Positions 1 through 11,754 of a DNA stretch of 64,000 nucleotides are shown here, piece after piece. The stretch's first letter is position 1. The number at the start of each line of letters is the position of its first letter. Position numbers and translations under genes: made by a program. The stretch is from Diplolepis rosae (taxonomy: Eukaryota; Arthropoda; Insecta; Hymenoptera; Diplolepididae): positions 6,882,001 to 6,946,000 of the forward strand of contig JAPYXD010000680.1 of assembly GCA_030998225.1 (NCBI GenBank). The letters run 5' to 3'. The notes below the pieces were generated by a model. That model saw only the letters and a program-made list of their open reading frames with translations, was not told the DNA's origin and made no database searches.

Positions 1-939
1 TGGTTCCTGTGCACATAGCACATAAATTTTTTGTACAGTAGTTGCCTTGACCAAAAAAGTTGAGAGAAGCTACTACTTTTATAGTTATCATGACAGTAAT
101 TTGGACTTTTTTGTGTATTCGGTTGTTGTGACCAAAGTTGATGATTAGAATGAGCTTTATACGTACCCCAACGGTTAGTACACGTACATTTTCTTTATGT
201 GTACTGCCAAGCTCCTTTGGTTACTACAACCGCAGCGTTCGCTGTTGCGCTAGACAAATCAAGTATAACTTTCATTGAAAGATATGCAGCCTAAGTTGAA
301 TCCTGCCAATTCTCGTTCTCGATTCCTGGACTATATTTCACCGTGCCAAGCATTATCAGGTAAATAATTCTATTATAAATATAGTTTGACAATTCTTTCT
401 AAATGATAAACGATTTTGTTCGGGGACAATGCAATGCGTTCCAATTTTGCTGTCTCGTCGTATTTTGTCAAAACTATAGTCAGTCAAAAAAAGTTTATGA
501 TGATGAAAAAAGTGACAATTTTTTAACTTAATCGACGAAAGTTATCATAAATATCATTATACCGGATTATTTTTCTTAGATCTTTTCGGTGAAACTTTAT
601 TTTTTCTCATCAAATTGAATTTGTATTTTGATAACTAAGAGAACCATACCTATAACCTTAAAAATAATTTTGGCTGGGTATTTACTGTCCGTAGACTTAG
701 TCATTTTAACTAAACTCTATGCACGGCTTTACGATGGACTTTGGTTCCTATAACCGCAGCGCTATGGTATTTCAAGTACCAGAATCGTGGTCTCAGTAAC
801 GTTCCTTGCAGTTGAAGTAAACACTTTTCCAATGTATGACAGCCACTACCATGATTGTCATGAGAACTTTAACATTTTTGTAAAGACGATTTTAACAAAA
901 AAACTTTGGTCAGTGAAACCTAAAATTTCTCTCTGTGTA
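1..939 (-). mobile_element. DNA element, partial copy cut by window edge
   Basis: This segment is the reverse complement of 48816-49805, so it is a second copy of the same interspersed element. It ends at position 939 with the terminal motif ctctgtgta. The other terminus, present in the second copy as tctcagtgta, would lie just outside the window. Compared with the other copy it lacks about 51 bases between the blocks that read cttaggctgcat and gaaagttatac in that copy. A reading frame of about 50 codons is open in both copies, but the copies are nearly identical DNA, so this is not evidence of coding. No transposase is recognisable. The superfamily is unassigned; the ends resemble the CACTGAGA-type ends found elsewhere in the window. 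Confidence 0.8.
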
Positions 940-1310
940 CCACTACTCAAAAACATCATAAATATCGTCAAATTTTACGTAACATTAATAACATAAATTT
1001 TTTTTCTAATTTCAGAACATTTCCAACGGTGTAGTGTTCAAAGATTTTTTGATAAAAACACGTAAAAAATCATTTAGAGTAAAAAGTTGAAATTTAACGA
1101 ATAAACTTGTAATATAAACGTAAATTATAAATAAATTGCACATAAGAATTCCAGTGTTCAAATATCAATTTTATGAAAAAACATGTGTCATTTTATGTAA
1201 ATTTTCTCGCGGTTTTTTACATTTTTTAACATTACTAAAGTTTACTCCAAAATAAGGCTCATATGTGCAATATTTTATTTAATGTTTTGATATTTTAGAA
1301 ATAAAGATCA

Positions 1311-1400
1311 CTGATGAAGACTCCGATCAGAGTCGAAATTATTATTTCTGTACCCTAATGCCAATTATTAACAACATCGTTATCATATTTTTCCACAATT
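1311..1400 (+). repeat. Hammerhead-like repeat, copy a (decayed)
   Basis: The segment starts ctgatgaagactcc, continues with a GACTC/GAGTC hairpin and then gaaa, matching the hammerhead-like copies at 12535-12568, 47657-47694 and 60200-60233. The following text (tttctgtaccctaatgcc) matches the tail of the family, which reads tttctggaccctaaagcc in other copies. The catalytic core CUGAUGA and the GAAA box are present, but the bases after GAAA have drifted, so helix III and helix I cannot form. Probably a dead copy. Confidence 0.6.
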
Positions 1401-1719
1401 TAGTATCGTAATCATTTGCATTAAAAAATAGCAAATATTATTTTCTATTTATCCCTTGGATATAATAAAAACCAAAATTAGTTCAAAATTTACAAAATTC
1501 ATGCAGAAATCGGCCTGACCGGGCCCAGGTCTGGTTCAGGGTTTTATTCCAGGCCAGGGTAAAGTCAATGAATTTCTAACCGGGATAAATTAAAAAATAA
1601 CTACCTCATACGTATTATTCAGAATCTCAAGATAGATCAAAGCCGAAATAAAATTAAAAATATGGTTAATCATGCATGCGGGATTATAAAGTAAAATAAA
1701 TGAAGTTGATCGAGCGTTC

Positions 1720-2045
1720 AAAAAGACCATCTCGATCGAATCCCCCACCCCAATAACATCTTTGCCCACAGAATGAATCTCGAAAAATGGCCCGAAGCAG
1801 GCAACGATGCACAATTAGATGCTGCAATGAGATAGCCCTGCCATTAATAGCCACCGCGTCGCCGCAAAATTATAGTAATCGTTCGGAGTAAAGTCATAAC
1901 CGAGCCGTTGCGGCTTGCGGCGCGGCTGCCGCAGCAATGCATCCTTACGGAGCTTACATTGTTTCCGTAGGGCGCTGTAAACTGGATAAATCGCCTCTGC
2001 TACTCAGAATGCAACCGGACGTGAAATTCGCGAATTCGCGGAATA
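1720..2045. other. GC-richer unique patch, no gene recognised
   Basis: This stretch is clearly richer in G and C, including CpG, than the AT-rich DNA around it, with a run reading cggcttgcggcgcggctgcc. No frame gives a recognisable protein on either strand and no splice-flanked exon is evident. It could be a conserved regulatory block or a remnant of an older gene; the sequence alone does not decide. Confidence 0.4.
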
Positions 2046-2539
2046 GTCGATCATTGAGGAAAGTACCAGTATACGATATATAACTAAACCTATTTCGCCC
2101 TAATATAAGTGAGGTGCTGGTGAGGCACTAATAAGGGAAAATATCTATAAAACTTTTTAGTCAAATTCACGGGGCTAATAAGGCATTTCCCAGCTTTATA
2201 AGGAACTATTTTTCACTTCCTAGAGTAACTCTCTTTTCAAATGCGATAATAATATATTCTGCGATTGGTAAACTTTTTTTATTGATATTTATTTATCCAC
2301 AGTCGATTCTCGGAATTCTGAATTCGCGGGTTTCTGCACTGAGAGAAAAATTCCGTAATATTAGGTGAAGTAGTTCAGTTTTCTTCAAGGATAAAAGAAA
2401 AGTTTGGTTGCCACTAGTGAAAAAATGTTTTCAGCAAATTTCAGTCAGTTTAACTGAAAATTTTTCTTGGAATAAGAAAAAAAATCAGGTGACGATCATA
2501 TTTACGATGTGTTGTTTATATATTAGGTAATAATATTAA
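2045..2539. other. AT-rich DNA with one element end
   Basis: No gene or RNA is visible. A terminal motif cactgagagaaa, of the type that bounds several elements in this window, occurs at 2337, but no matching opposite end was found. Confidence 0.5.
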
Positions 2540-2821
2540 TACATGGAGAAACTTTTTATATCAATTTTTACTATAGTATTTTTCAATTTAGGCAAAAACG
2601 TATAATTTTGAGAAGTTTTGTTAGTCAAAATACTAAACTTTATAATAATGTTATGAAACTTCAGCATAGTTCATAGCAAATTTTACTATGTTTATACTAA
2701 AGTTTCATATCATTATTATAAAGTTTAGTACTTTTACTAACAAAAATTCTCAAAGTGATACGTTTTTCCCTAAATTTAAAAATACTATAGTAAAAATTGA
2801 TATAAAAAGTTTCTCCGCGTA
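2540..2821. mobile_element. Hairpin MITE
   Basis: The whole 282-bp segment folds back on itself. It begins tacatggagaaactttttat and ends with the near-perfect complement ending ctccgcgta. The inner arms also pair (aaactttataataatg with the complementary block around 2713-2735). There is no coding capacity. A related end is seen at about 62269-62350 and another near 63877. This is the typical structure of a non-autonomous DNA transposon; the superfamily is not clear. Confidence 0.75.
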
Positions 2822-4775
2822 GGTAATTATTTTGTGAACAATGTAATACACAATTATTAATAATCAATTTATCATCAATGCCTAGTATAGTAGTGTATAA
2901 TAAGAATTAGAATTTAATTTTATGCATTTGAAAAATTTATGAAGTAAACAAAATTTTCATCTTTGATTTTCTCCAAATATCGCGTTGTTGATCCCTTATT
3001 AAATTCATATATAATGTTCTTAATAAATAGATTTTTTCATTACTATATCTTGAGTCAAATAAAACTAATAATTTCTCCATTTTGAGAAAAAACTTTGAAC
3101 AATGGAGCTCGGTTACTTTAATTAAAAAATTATCTAGTCGTGAAATGCAACTGAAAAATTCGATTGGTATAACTAAACTTGCAATTTCTGTTGAATTAAC
3201 CGAAAAAATTCTTATTTGTAATAATGAATTTTGAATAAAATAGTTTTTGCTGCTCGTAAAAGTATGTCATACCGAGAATTTTTAGCACCAAAATTATAAA
3301 GATTTTAGAAAATCAATTAAAATTTGACCATTGAATTGCTCGTACTAAAGTTTCCTATTATTGTTTACAAAGTTCCAATTGTTTTTCTAAAAATAAATAT
3401 TTTTGCCGCGAAAAATTCTTAATATATATAGTTAACTAGAACTGAAATATATCCGTCAAAAATGTAAAAAAAACAAAAACTGTAAAAATATTATTTTTAA
3501 TTTTTTTTAACTAAAAATTATACCAAATCTCAAGTAGTTATGGAGGTAGGAGTAATATTTTCTCCAAAACCATCAAAAAGTAAAGTTTTTTTCTTGGTTT
3601 TCGGCTGTGACAACAAAGCTAGCGAAAATCCAGAATTAAGTTTCCACGGATGAAGAAAATTAATTTTTTTGATTAATCAATCTAAAAGAAGTGAGGGGAC
3701 CTGCCTTAGCAAGTTTTTCATGATTTGCCAAAATTTCAGCAAGAAATAATGACTGTTTTCGAAAAAAGCTAAGGAAATTAATAAAGTCACTTCACCAAAG
3801 TAGTAAAAGCCATTAAATATTTCAAGTAAAACAAATTGCTTCAAAAATATCAAGATTGTTAAATAAATACTAGATATTTTTTTCCAATATATGTTGTCGA
3901 AATTATAACATTACTTTAAACCCGGGCTTGATAAACCAAGATTATTTATCAGCTTCCGTAGTGTAAAGATAAAGCTTAAGTGAAAGAATTTTTGTTCTCT
4001 AGACAAAGTTGCTTAAAAAACAATAAGAAGAATTGTTCAAACGTTATGGTGCATGGAAATTTGAAGACAAAAAGCGAATTATTTTTAATACTATCCATAA
4101 ATAACTAATAAATTATTGCCTCCAAATTCAATTAATTTTTAAAACATAAATAAATAATATTTGATCGAAAATAAAAACAGGTCGGTAATCACGTTTTTCA
4201 AGTATTACCGGAAAAAACTTCCGAGGGAACTTTAGAGTTGAAATCAGCTTGGAGTGAAAAAATTGTTCCTCACTATTGGAGGAAGGTTTCTGTAAATTTT
4301 CAGATTGATTTATTGAGAATTAACAGAAATGTGCATTTTATAAAAAAAGCATACGACGCCGCCAGCAATAGCTGCGCGAGCAGTGACGGTGCTCGCCGCT
4401 GGTTTTTGTTTCCAGAACTCGATTTTAAATGATTTTTTATATGATTATATGTAAGGATAGGAAATCGCCTTGAAAATAATGAAAGCAAATTTCTCAGAAT
4501 CTACAAAAATTAGATAAAAAAATACCTAGAATGAAAAATCTGTATTTTTATTTAATCTACAACTTTTGTCTCAAAACTTTTCCGAATTTTCAGTATTTAC
4601 CGATATAAGGGCGAAAAACTATGATTTTCATAGATTTTGTCATAATAATTGAATTCAGGGTTATTATCACTAAAAGCAAAAAAATCTGAACGAATAGACA
4701 TTTTAGTTTGGTTTGCATATTCAATTAGCAATTTGTTCAAAAACACTTTCATTACAAGGTGTAAATCCCTCTTAA
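2822..4775. other. AT-rich intergenic DNA, no gene seen
   Basis: Only short frames of up to about 65 codons occur, without recognisable domains or plausible composition. A slightly GC-richer piece near 4350-4410 carries overlapping short frames on both strands, and neither resembles a known protein. No RNA gene was recognised. Confidence 0.5.
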
Positions 4776-5631
4776 CCCTTTAAGGGCCAAAATGGCATAA
4801 ACGATACACCGGTCTTTGAGGCCGTGTAACTTATGCTATTCGCGACTAAAAAAATTGAGAGGGACATATTTGTGAAGTTCAAGACGTGCCCTTTCCAATG
4901 GTAAATACGAAATTGATCTAAAAAATTATTAATTATAAAAATATTTAGTTTAAAAAAAAAGCACGATTTTTTCGATCTTTTTTTTTGAAAGCGAGTTTTG
5001 AAAGGTTTCCCGGTCTGTCATCGGCCTGGAACATTTTTAACCGGTGGAATAAATGTCTGAACTTTAAGAAGGTATGGTTCAGAGATTAATTTTTCACTTT
5101 TGTCTTTACAAAATGGCGCCCGAATTACAACATTTTCACGAATACATTCAGGATTTTTTTTGTCAGAAAATATGAACAAACCGAGAAAATTACCAAGAAT
5201 GAAAAGTTCTTAGAATCACTCAAAGAATACGTCTGAATTTTTTCAAAACGTATCAAGCAACTTTTCAATTTTGCAAATAGCATAATTTTTGCAAAATAAA
5301 AAAATTGCTCCAATCAACCCGAAAAAATTTGTATGTATTCTTTGACCAATTTAAAGAACTTTTTATTCTTGGTAATTTTCGCTATAAGTCTATTGCTTTC
5401 AAGAAAAAAATTCTCAATAACCTCGAAAGTACCGCAGTATTGAGGATTTTTTTTTAAACTGAATATTTTTATAATTAATAATTTTTTAGATCAATTTTGT
5501 ATTTATCATTGGAAAGGGCACGTCTTGAACTTCACAAATATGTCCCTTTCAATTTTTTTAGTCGCGAATAGCATAAGTTACACGGCCTCAAAGACCGGTG
5601 TATCGTTTATGCCATTTTGGCCCTTAAAGGG
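4776..5631. mobile_element. TTAA-flanked piggyBac-like MITE
   Basis: The element is 856 bp long, is bounded by TTAA on both sides (4772-4775 and 5632-5635), and has terminal inverted repeats of about 185 bp that match almost perfectly. The termini read ccctttaagggccaaaatgg on each strand. TTAA target duplication with CCC...GGG ends is the signature of the piggyBac superfamily. The centre (4960-5450) holds no transposase frame, so the copy is non-autonomous. The assignment rests on TSD and end bases only. Confidence 0.85.
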
Positions 5632-5635
5632 TTAA

Positions 5636-5910
5636 GGGAATGTGATACTTAGAAAATTAGCAAATTTGATTGATTACATGTTTCTACATCTCTGTGTCCA
5701 AAATATATAAAATAAGGAAATATTCAATTGTAGCAAAATTTATTGCAATAATTTGTTTTATTATCAAAACAAAAAGGTGTCCATTTACGTCCGTTTTTAT
5801 CTTCTCTATCACTTTTCAAATTTTGTAAACAAAATTTTATATATTTTGGACACAAACATGTAGAAACCTAAAATCAATCAAATTTGCTAATTTTCTAAGT
5901 ATTACATGCC
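5636..5910. repeat. Fold-back repeat next to the TTAA element
   Basis: Two arms pair: about 5641-5715 (acttagaaaattagcaaat then gattgatt) and about 5826-5910 in reverse complement. Between them lies unrelated AT-rich sequence. The left arm begins immediately beyond the TTAA duplication of the preceding element. No coding capacity. Confidence 0.65.
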
Positions 5911-7126
5911 CTTAAGAAACGTTTGTACATTGCAGTGAAAGTTTGTTAAATTTTTACTACTTTTTTCAGTAGTACATGTCCTTAAAGAATTTTTGGTTCA
6001 ATTGTAATTACTGTTTGAATGATTCCTCTCTAAATGGAACACAAGTCACATAAAATGTGCCTAATTTGATTCTTTTTAACTATCCAGTTCAAATTTTTGA
6101 TAGAAACACAAAAAAATAATTAAGGCCCCAATCAATACTCTTGCACAGTGGATATACACTAAATTCACGCTACCTTAATTTTTTCCACATGGCCTTGAAA
6201 GATAATTATCAATGGTTGTCGCAAAGCTGACTTACCTGAAACAAAAAAGAAAATAATTTGTTAGGAAAATATCATTAAGGGAAAATTTTACAGAACAAAG
6301 AGCTAATTGAACCAACATTTATAAAGGAATGCTCTTATTAAAAAGACTATTTCAATGCTAAAAATAATATAAAAGCATAAATAATTTATTGCCTGAAATT
6401 TCCATTAATTTTTCTTTTGACCCTGACCTTTTTGTCTCATTAGATGAATCATGATAACACAGTTGGTTTAGAATTATGATCTAATTAACAGAAATTGTAC
6501 TGCTTCATTCTTTGTGTTCATATGCGTACATGTAGATGTATAATAAAGTGCAGTAAGTGCATGTGTGTGTTGTGGAATGTGCAAGGATAAATTCAATAAC
6601 GCCAGCGAAACGACGAACAGAACTCAATGGAACAGGAGAGAGTAAAGGAGTCCTTTCACGTCCCCTGAAAACGAATTTCGTACATACAACAAATAATACG
6701 GGGCTATAGTGCAGCATGCCTTAGTGTCTTTCTTGACTCAAGAAAAATACAGGATTTTCTTTTTTCTTTCTCAAATACTGGAAAGCAAATAGAAAAGAAG
6801 AGAAAGCTTTTCATCTTCATAATATCAAAAAACTTTCTCTCTTAAAATATCATTTTTAACCTATTACCTTTTTCGAGATCTAAAAAATCAAGAATCAATG
6901 TTTTTTGACCGATTGATCGCGATTTTTGAATTTTTTTTTCTGTTCTAGTTAATTTTATGAATCAATTCATCAAAACAATGTTTCACTTATTACCAGAAAT
7001 TTTCTTCTTAATTTTAATAATCTGCTTTTTTAAATCTTCATAGAGCGTAAAAATTGTGAATTATCATTTGTTAAAGATTTTATTCAACGCATTTCAACGT
7101 TTGGGATTTATAATATTTAAATAGAA
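5911..7126. other. Intergenic DNA, no gene seen
   Basis: AT-rich DNA with no supported gene. A GC-richer run at about 6560-6720 (including aacgccagcgaaacgacgaa) contains an open stretch of 70 codons on the minus strand without any recognisable domain. It is left uncalled. Confidence 0.45.
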
Positions 7127-7360
7127 AAATAAACGGTTCTTCTAGACAAATAATAGAAGAACGAGATAAAATCTGTATCGGTCCGGATTCGAACTAATGT
7201 CCCCACTTTTCATGAGTGGAACGAGAAAAGATCTGCCGAGGCCTCAGTGGTGTAATTGGTTAGCGTATAACTCATGAAAAATGAGGACACCGGTTCGAAT
7301 CCGAGCCAAAACAGATTTTATCTCGTTCTTCAATTATTTGTCTGGGAGAACCGTTTATTT
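7127..7360 (+). repeat. Inverted pair of tRNA-like (SINE-head) sequences
   Basis: The 234-bp segment is an inverted repeat whose arms (7127-7212 and 7272-7360) both carry a tRNA-type T-loop. On the plus strand a perfect A box, tggtgtaattgg at 7248-7259, and a perfect B box, ggttcgaatcc at 7292-7302, are spaced as in a tRNA. An anticodon-like hairpin (CTCA...TGAG with a seven-base loop) lies between them. The acceptor and T stems do not pair well and the usual U33 is missing, so it is not a working tRNA gene. The right arm runs on past the tRNA part with shared non-tRNA sequence. This suggests two tRNA-derived SINE copies in head-to-head orientation or a fold-back derivative. Confidence 0.6.
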
Positions 7361-7743
7361 CATCATGTAAAAATTGTGTTGGTTGTTTTTTTTTCGTTCA
7401 AAAAGGGACAATAGATTTTAGTTACTTTTACATTCAACTCAAATAATAAAGTACTAATTGTGATTTTTTCCATGTTTTTTAACTACAAAGATATCAACAG
7501 TTTTTAAAAATCTTTTCTTGCAAACGTCAACTATTAAATAAAAATTATTTCCAGTAGGTATAATGATTTGTTGTAAAATTATAATTTTATGAACTTTTTT
7601 AAACTATAAGAAATTACTAGATGCAATAATGGATAAAAGTTAGACATTTTATATCATCCATTAATTTTGTAGACGAATACTTTTTAAGAATGTGAAAAAG
7701 TACTTGATAAATTATTTTATTCCAATTTCTTGAAAAAACTGAA

Positions 7744-7945
7744 CACGAGCTTATTTTGTTCATTGAAACATTCTCTATAACTCTACGTGTTGAATTTTAT
7801 TAATTTTATTAATTAGTAATTTTTTTTAGTAATAATTAATTAGTTTATTTAAAAAATCATGAAAAATTATTCTAAAGAAAATTTAACGAGTAGAATAATT
7901 ATTATAGAGAATGTCCCAATAGAAAAAATGAGCTCTTGTTTATAG
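7744..7945. repeat. Imperfect fold-back repeat
   Basis: The left arm acgagcttattttgttcatt and onward to about 7790 pairs imperfectly with the right arm at about 7900-7945. The centre is low-complexity attaatta sequence. No coding. Confidence 0.5.
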
Positions 7946-8551
7946 TGATTGGACAGAATCAAATAACCAATAATAAACGAATAATTTTGATCTTAAATCA
8001 TTTATCCCAAAAAATATATTGTTGCCTCTTTCAAAATGTATTGCATCGTACAAACATCTTCAAAGGTCGACGTGTGCTTGTGTTCAATTATTAGATAAGA
8101 AACGGTCGTCACGCTATTTTCGATTGCATGTGAAGATACACTAGGCGTAAAGCAAAAATGACCCTACAATGGCTCCTAATGGTCACTTAGAAAATCCTAA
8201 AAAAAAACGAACCAAGGGTATTAGTATTGACAGTCCTGGAATGTATGTGAAATAAAAGAACCTTAAGCTCTAAGGATTCCAAGATTGGGTCAAAGATTTG
8301 AATTTCAGGTTTAAATATTACAGGCATTGAAAGCCTGTTTTTCAAGCAAAAGAATATAATTTATTTTAATTTAATTTAAAAACGAAACTATCATATATTT
8401 TAGGAATGTTTGGAAAGCTTTAAAGGATCCTAATATTTTGGGAATTCGCCTAATTTTTCCGTAAAAAAGTTCTTCCTCTGTCCCAAAATATAGTATAAAT
8501 TTTCAAATAATTATCTTCAAATAACCTATATGTATTATTATTTATTTTAGT

Positions 8552-8590
8552 CTTGATAAGGAATGAAGCTTCATTCGAAACGTTGACTTG
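8552..8590 (+). ncRNA. Hammerhead-like fold, copy b (core mutated)
   Basis: The sequence has the arrangement ttgataa, one purine, a 7-bp hairpin GAATGAA/TTCATTC, then gaaac and gtt. The bases just before the core (AGTC) pair with those just after GTT (GACT), giving a 4-bp helix I. The core reads UUGAUAA instead of CUGANGA (positions C3 and G8 changed), so cleavage is not expected although the fold is kept. It is probably a decayed copy of the same kind of structure seen at 11431-11468 and 12535-12568. Confidence 0.45.
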
Positions 8591-8951
8591 CTGAGGAAAT
8601 TAATAAATCTTCTTTTTCAAAGGAATTTTTGATTTCCTTCTTTTAACATCTTAATAAATACCAGAAAGGCCATCATCTACTCAATCAACAATTTTATACT
8701 GGTAACAACATAAATACATTTTCAAATTTATAGTACATTGTGCAACTAATCAAAAAAAGCTTATTTTGCGAGTGTGAAGTTTGATGCCCGATCAATGCGA
8801 GATCAACAATCACCCGAGTAAATTAAATTTTTTTCCCGTGTTGCACACAATTTTTTTCTATTGGGGGATCAAAAAATGGGTTTCGTTGCCCCGCAGGGGC
8901 CAATAAAATGCACTTTATGACCAGCTAATAAAAAAGAATTATTTTTTCATT

Positions 8952-9412
8952 CACATGGAAAAACAGTATAGCTGTTCGGCCTATACCGGTATATAGTGTC
9001 TCGACCCATGCGGTATAGGTGAGACAACTATACTGGTTTGCCACGCGACCTATACATTGCTTCGCATGCACGCGACTCTAACTTCGAAATGAGAAAGAAG
9101 TGTCATTTTTTCGAGGCGTTTTTTTGAAGCATTTGTCGATTTGTTTGGAGAATTTTTTCCTTATTGGAAGATCATTTTTGCGTATCGCGTATTGTTTTAT
9201 CACACGCAAAAATTCACAAGAGCGATAACGATGGCATAATATTTTGTTTACGATCGCTATACATGGTATTGTCATATCAACGAACTTGTATAGCTGTCTC
9301 ACCTATACTCGTATAGTTCTGAGGACCATACCGTAGCATTGGTCTGATAGCAATATTTTCTGCTTCTGAGGACCAAAATATAGTTCTCTTAGCTATACTG
9401 TTTTTTCAGTGC
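8952..9412. mobile_element. MITE with CAGTATAGCT ends
   Basis: The left end (ggaaaaacagtatagctg) and right end (agctatactgttttttcagt) are inverted complements. Inside, the motif tatactggt/tatac and the phrase gctgtctcacctatac recur in both orientations. The length is about 460 bp with no transposase. A minus-strand frame of 74 codons inside (9078-9302) has no recognisable domain. The outer right end, cagtgc, resembles the CACTG ends of other small elements here. Confidence 0.65.
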
Positions 9413-10974
9413 ACTTATGATATACATTTATCTAAATAGAAAAAGCTTATTTCTAATAATCGCAATAAGCATCCAGAGTGAGCGTGCGATTTTGTATGAA
9501 ACTTCCTTTAACTTTAAACTTTTCATGACTGACGGTACGTATAGGTAAAATTACTTTCGAAAATTCATTTCTTCCACAAAAATCAACACAGAATGTTCGT
9601 TGAGGGCTCCTTTTAAAGATTAAGGATAGGACTAACTCCAGGAAAATCACCGAACCTCTTGTAGTCACCGTTTCTTATACACACCCTCTAAAAATCGTCA
9701 AAAAGTTAGTAACATAAATATGAAGTAATATTCTGGAATTTTCTAAAATCCAAGATGGCAGATTCAATATAGCGGATTTAATTTGGCAGATTGTGGGGTT
9801 TTTCAGGTCGCTAATTTCGAATTAGAAGTCAAACTTGTGCTATTCTTTTTTTTCGTTATTTCAAATTATTTTGATGTAAAATAATGAAGAAATTCAGAAT
9901 CCGATAAAAATTAACTGATCATGGCACTTCAGGGGGTGGTTCTGATTATTTTATGTGACTTCTATTAATTATGTACTTTCCTATTATTTTGTGATTTTTC
10001 GCACGAGCTTCGGACACGAATGGCAAAAAACAAATTTTTCTTCCTGGAGGGTAGTTTTTCATGCGAAGGGGTTGTTAGAAGACAGGAAAAGTTATGAAAT
10101 ATTCATTTCCCACATCTGGAACCCATCATCTTTCGTGTCCAACACTAAAATTGTCTATAATCTCCCTGAAAAAACGTCAGGCACGAAAATGTTGAACATT
10201 TATTTTCTTTTTTTTTATTGCTATATAAAATAAATTGAAATTTTAGTAACGGCTTAATTTGAAGAATACCTCACTATCTCATATTAGAGAACCCTTCTTT
10301 ACCTATTTCTTAAAAAAAAAAAAAAAATCTACAAGCTCTCCAGAAGAACTCGACGGATTTTTGGCAATAATGTAACATAATAAAAATAAAATTATCCCCA
10401 CCTTGGTAATATTACCAATATTAGCAATGTACCAGAATGGGAATATCCAAGCGTTGTAACAGGCTCAAAATCATTGCGATTGTAAATAAGAATGCAGCAG
10501 CAATGACGATTGTCGACCAGTCACCAGTTAGACATCAGCCAATGGCTTGCTCCGTCGGTTCAACAATACTCGAATTATCTGCGGCTCTGTAAAGCCGCCT
10601 CATAAACTCGACCGTATATAGTCATGGACCAGGTAGATACTTACAGTACTTCAAGTTCTCTCTACTTGGAATCCACTTCTCCATTTGTTGTACATTTCCT
10701 CAAGTATAAGGGCCTACCACTGTTTTTCTTAACGATGACAGTTTCTCAAGAAAAAATTCGTCATACACAGTTTCAAATGTTTTTCCAATTCATATAATAC
10801 TTCACGCTATGTTAGCTTCGTTAAAAAGGTAATCAACTCTAATTATGTTTTTTTTTAACTATTGCTCACATCGGGAGGGTTTCAATGTGCTTTTTTATAT
10901 ACCTCCAATTAAAATAGAAAACAATATCTTAAAATTTCTAATTATTTTTAAGATATTTTTAATTATTTTAAGGA
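9413..10974. other. Intergenic DNA, no gene seen
   Basis: No supported gene. A GC-richer piece at about 10490-10625 (for example tctgcggctctgtaaagccg) has no readable protein on either strand. A homopolymer A run lies at about 10312-10327. The frame open at 9955-10233 is low-complexity and unrecognised. Confidence 0.45.
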
Positions 10975-11430
10975 ACTTCAGGATATTTCACATAATTTAA
11001 TAAATGTATAAATTTCAGGATATTTCAGTGCCCCCAGGATGCTTCAGAATAATCGAAGACACATTACGGTTCTTTAGGAAATTTCAATGGACTTTTAGAT
11101 ATTTTGAGGTTTTTATAGTTATATCTAGGTATATCAGGATATTTCATATACTTCAAGATGTATCCATACTCCAGAATACACTCAAGTCCGATTATAGGAC
11201 CAATTTCGGGTATTGCATCCGTAAACTCAGGTAATATGCAGATCAAAACAATCAAGACAGGAGAACTATTTACATACTTCAAAATATTTCAGTGACTTCA
11301 GAACATTCCAAGATACTTCATAATATTTTTTGTTCATTTCTCGTTATTTTGGCATAGGGTCAGATTCTTTTTATTCTCTTCGATTAAAATTATCACTATT
11401 AGATATAAAAGTACTTAAAAAAAAAAGCAA

Positions 11431-11468
11431 GGCATACGTTTCGGCCACATATGGGGGCCTTCTTCAGT
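11431..11468 (-). ncRNA. Hammerhead-like fold, copy c (core intact)
   Basis: Read on the minus strand, the order is CUGAAGA, one extra A, a hairpin GGCC/GGCC, GAAAC and GUA. The four bases before the core (GGCA) pair exactly with the four bases after GUA (UGCC), forming helix I. This satisfies the hammerhead consensus CUGANGA...GAAA...NUH, where H here is A. It departs from the canonical form by the extra unpaired purine before helix II, and helix III is only the two-base AC/GU. Such minimal type I hammerheads are known from Penelope-like elements and retrozymes. Activity is not shown. Confidence 0.55.
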
Positions 11469-11717
11469 GCCATAAATTCAAAGATTAATTCAAAATTTCT
11501 GTAACACATTAGAATATAGGAGATAATTAAAATAAGGGTTATCATAGAATTTAAAAACTTATCTCATAGCTTGAATTTCAAAATGAAGTAGTCCAGTATG
11601 CAGCATCACGAATTGAAAAAATATTTAGAGTTCTGTGAATAAAAAACCGGTTAAAAAAGAATCTCCTATATTCTAATGTTTTACAGAAATTTTGAATTAA
11701 TCTTTGAATTTATGGCA

Positions 11718-11754
11718 CTGAAGAGGGTCCCCATATGTGGTCGAAAGGTTTGCC
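11718..11754 (+). ncRNA. Hammerhead-like fold, copy d
   Basis: This is the opposite-arm partner of copy c. The core CUGAAGA is intact and the hairpin GGTC/GGTC pairs with two G-U wobbles. GAAA is followed by G instead of C, so helix III is weakened. Helix I (GGCA with UGCC) is kept. Confidence 0.5.

Noticed and set aside
787..996. Small protein shared with 48687-48968
   Set aside because: Both frames lie in copies of one DNA element that are nearly identical throughout, so similarity does not show coding.
6505..6717. 70-codon minus-strand frame in a GC-richer piece
   Set aside because: No recognisable domain, start context or neighbouring signal; left as intergenic.
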